Source: Beijerinckiaceae bacterium (lineage in GTDB: Bacteria > Pseudomonadota > Alphaproteobacteria > Rhizobiales > Beijerinckiaceae). Taken from it: DNA of 7,913 bases. Every line of letters begins with the position of its first letter. Within the stretch, counting starts at the first letter, position 1. Shown here one piece after another: positions 6,554 through 7,913 of the stretch. Where the stretch lies: contig DAIESR010000376.1 of NCBI GenBank assembly GCA_027346205.1, positions 1 through 7,913 of the forward strand. The letters are read 5' to 3'. Position numbers and translations under genes: made by a program. Below the pieces are notes generated by a model. That model made no database searches. It worked only from the letters and a program-made list of their open reading frames with translations, and was not told where the DNA came from.

Positions 6554-6859
6554 TCACCAGCTCGACTTCACAAGACCGGGGATCAACCCCCGCGAGCCGA
6601 GTTCACGGACCGCAATACGCGACATCTTCATCTTGCTAATAAAAGCACGAGGGCGGCCGGAGATCTCGCAGCGGTTGCGAATCCGACACGCCGCCGAATT
6701 ACGCGGCAGCTCCGCCAATTTCAGGCGCGCGGCAAAACGCTCTTCAAGCGTCGCATCCGCATCTTCCGCCGCCGCTTTCAGCCGACTGCGGCGCGCCGCA
6801 TATTGCTTCACCAGCTTGATCCGATGATTATTTTTTTCGATCGAACTCTTCTTCGCCAT
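6554..6859 (-). CDS. rpsN: 30S ribosomal protein S14, zinc-free long type
   Basis: S14 is a head protein of the small subunit, bound to 16S rRNA near S3 and S10. The 101-residue length and absence of two CxxC pairs place it in the zinc-independent form. Clear marks are [20 protein letters not shown] at 1-20, [16 protein letters not shown] at 40-55, [15 protein letters not shown] at 59-73 and the ending [11 protein letters not shown]. Odd points are ISK at 74-76, where relatives usually have an aromatic or leucine followed by Arg-Lys, and Cys58, which leaves Cys58 and Cys64 too far apart for the zinc motif. The ATG at 6859 follows the rplE stop by 42 bases and has AGAGGTAGGG upstream. Confidence 0.97.
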   Translation of the reverse strand: MAKKSSIEKNNHRIKLVKQYAARRSRLKAAAEDADATLEERFAARLKLAELPRNSAACRIRNRCEISGRPRAFISKMKMSRIAVRELGSRGLIPGLVKSSW

Positions 6860-6901
6860 AAATGCCCTACCTCTGGTCGCCGCGTTTGAGACGAATAAGC
6901 C

Positions 6902-7630
6902 TCACTGCCGGAACGGGAAGTTGAATGCCCGCAAAAGGGCGCGCGCCTCGTCATCCGACTTGGCACTGGTGCATACGATGATGTCCATTCCGAGAATGCT
7001 CTCGGCCTTGTCGTAATCTATCTCCGGAAACACGAGGTGTTCCTTGATCCCCATGGCGTAATTGCCGCGACCGTCGAAACTCTTCGGATTGAGACCCCGA
7101 AAATCGCGAACTCGCGGCAGCGCGATCGGCACCAACCGGTCGAGAAATTCATACATCCGAGTTTTGCGCAAGGTCACCTTTGCACCAATCGGCATATTCT
7201 CGCGCACTTTGAAGGTCGCGATCGCCTTACGGGCGTGCGTGATCACCGGCCTCTGGCCAGCGATCAAAGCCAGATCCGCGGCCGCGAGCGTCACTTTTTT
7301 TGTGTCGCTGACGGCTTCACCGACACCCATGTTGAGAACGATCTTCTCGATCACCGGCACTTCGAGCGGATTCTTATAACCGAACTGCTCGATCAGCTGC
7401 GGCCGGACGACTTCAACATAATGCTGCTTCAGCCGCGGTACATAATCCACCGGAGAAGCCAGCGCCTCCGCGGAAGCCGTCGGCATCGACAGCCGGACAG
7501 AGCCATCATGCTCCGTCGGCTTGCTTTTGGCGCCAGCAACGGATTTACCGGCCGTCTTCGCGGCACCGCCCTTCGCGGTGCCCTTGCCGCCAGCCTTCGC
7601 GCCACCTTTGCCGGCCTTGTTGTCAGCCAT
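6902..7630 (-). CDS. rplE: 50S ribosomal protein L5 with N-terminal extension
   Basis: L5 binds 5S rRNA and contacts the P-site tRNA and S13 in the central protuberance. The last 180 residues are a normal L5: [20 protein letters not shown] at 62-81, [13 protein letters not shown] at 95-107, [20 protein letters not shown] at 125-144, [17 protein letters not shown] at 164-180, [19 protein letters not shown] at 190-208 and [15 protein letters not shown] at 215-229. In front lie about 60 extra residues, the first 38 almost only Lys, Gly and Ala. The start at 7630 is supported by GGGAGA 8 bases upstream and by its overlap with the rplX stop (ATGGCTGA). The internal Met at residue 49 has no good binding site. 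The family usually has 178-190 residues; this one has 242. Confidence 0.96.
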   Translation of the reverse strand: MADNKAGKGGAKAGGKGTAKGGAAKTAGKSVAGAKSKPTEHDGSVRLSMPTASAEALASPVDYVPRLKQHYVEVVRPQLIEQFGYKNPLEVPVIEKIVLNMGVGEAVSDTKKVTLAAADLALIAGQRPVITHARKAIATFKVRENMPIGAKVTLRKTRMYEFLDRLVPIALPRVRDFRGLNPKSFDGRGNYAMGIKEHLVFPEIDYDKAESILGMDIIVCTSAKSDDEARALLRAFNFPFRQ

Positions 7631-7913
7631 CGATCATTTCTCCCGAACGCTTGGCGACACGGACCTTGCGGCCGTCATCGAGAATCTTGAATCCCACCCG
7701 AGACGGCTTGCCGTCCTTCGGATCGGCGAGCGCCAGATTGGACAGATGAATGGTAGCCTCTTTCGACAAGATGCCGCCTTCATGCTGCATCGTCTGCCGC
7801 TGATGCCGCTTGACAACATTGACCCCGCTTACGACAGCGCGATCTAGCTTGGGCATAACCTGGAGCACCTCGCCCGACCGCCCCTTGTCACGGCCAGCGA
7901 GAACGACGACCTT
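7623..7913 (-). CDS. rplX: 50S ribosomal protein L24 (partial, start beyond window)
   Basis: L24 is an assembly initiator of the large subunit that binds the 5' region of 23S rRNA near the exit tunnel. The frame is open to the right edge, so the first roughly 8 residues are missing. The visible 96 residues open with the KOW motif [19 protein letters not shown], followed by [40 protein letters not shown] and the ending [12 protein letters not shown]. It ends in TGA inside the first codons of rplE, an 8-base overlap that suggests translational coupling. rplN would be expected just outside the window. Confidence 0.97.
   Translation of the reverse strand, partial: KVVVLAGRDKGRSGEVLQVMPKLDRAVVSGVNVVKRHQRQTMQHEGGILSKEATIHLSNLALADPKDGKPSRVGFKILDDGRKVRVAKRSGEMIDG

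Noticed and set aside
6623..6691. Compensated frameshift in S14
   Set aside because: Conserved residues before (GRPRAF) and after (MSRIAVREL) remain in the same frame with no length change, so simple substitutions suffice.

Overview
The window is one stretch of the large ribosomal-protein cluster (spc operon running into the alpha operon), with every gene on the minus strand. In transcription order, from the right edge to the left, it reads rplX (partial) - rplE - rpsN - rpsH - rplF - rplR - rpsE - rpmD - rplO - secY - adk - rpsM - rpsK. rpoA would be expected next, but its start is not inside the window. The order secY-adk-rpsM-rpsK without rpmJ, the short adenylate kinase without a zinc LID, the cysteine-motif-free S14 and the moderately high GC all suit an alphaproteobacterium of the order Rhizobiales. 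The L18-S5 spacer holds a hairpin repeat (core GCATGATCTTATCC ... GGGACCATGC) that I associate from memory with Rhizobiales genomes, possibly Beijerinckiaceae such as Methylocella or Beijerinckia. The family assignment is a guess.

Region by region: 7913-5589 is the compact first half of the spc operon (L24, L5, S14, S8, L6), with junctions from an 8-base overlap to a 42-base gap. After a 59-base gap comes L18 (5529-5167), followed by a 260-base spacer with two near-identical palindromic repeats. S5, L30 and L15 (4906-3633) are packed with 10-base gaps. A 346-base spacer rich in perfect inverted repeats precedes secY, which overlaps adk by 4 bases (ATGA). Another 321-base spacer with several perfect inverted repeats precedes rpsM, which starts with GTG. 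A 146-base spacer leads to rpsK, and at least 135 bases without a recognisable gene follow to the left edge.

The genes work together as follows. L24, L5, L6, L18, L30 and L15 belong to the 50S subunit, and S14, S8, S5, S13 and S11 to the 30S subunit. SecY is the protein-export channel that receives nascent chains from ribosomes, and Adk balances adenine nucleotides. All gene content is housekeeping, and I see no mobile element gene, CRISPR array, defence system or new pathway. What deserves a second look is at the edges of the known genes: a roughly 60-residue Lys/Gly/Ala-rich N-terminal extension on L5, an S14 with unusual residues at a conserved site, the repeat pair after rplR, and clusters of perfect, sometimes mutually exclusive hairpins in exactly the spacers that are expanded. 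These could be processing, attenuation or autoregulatory sites.
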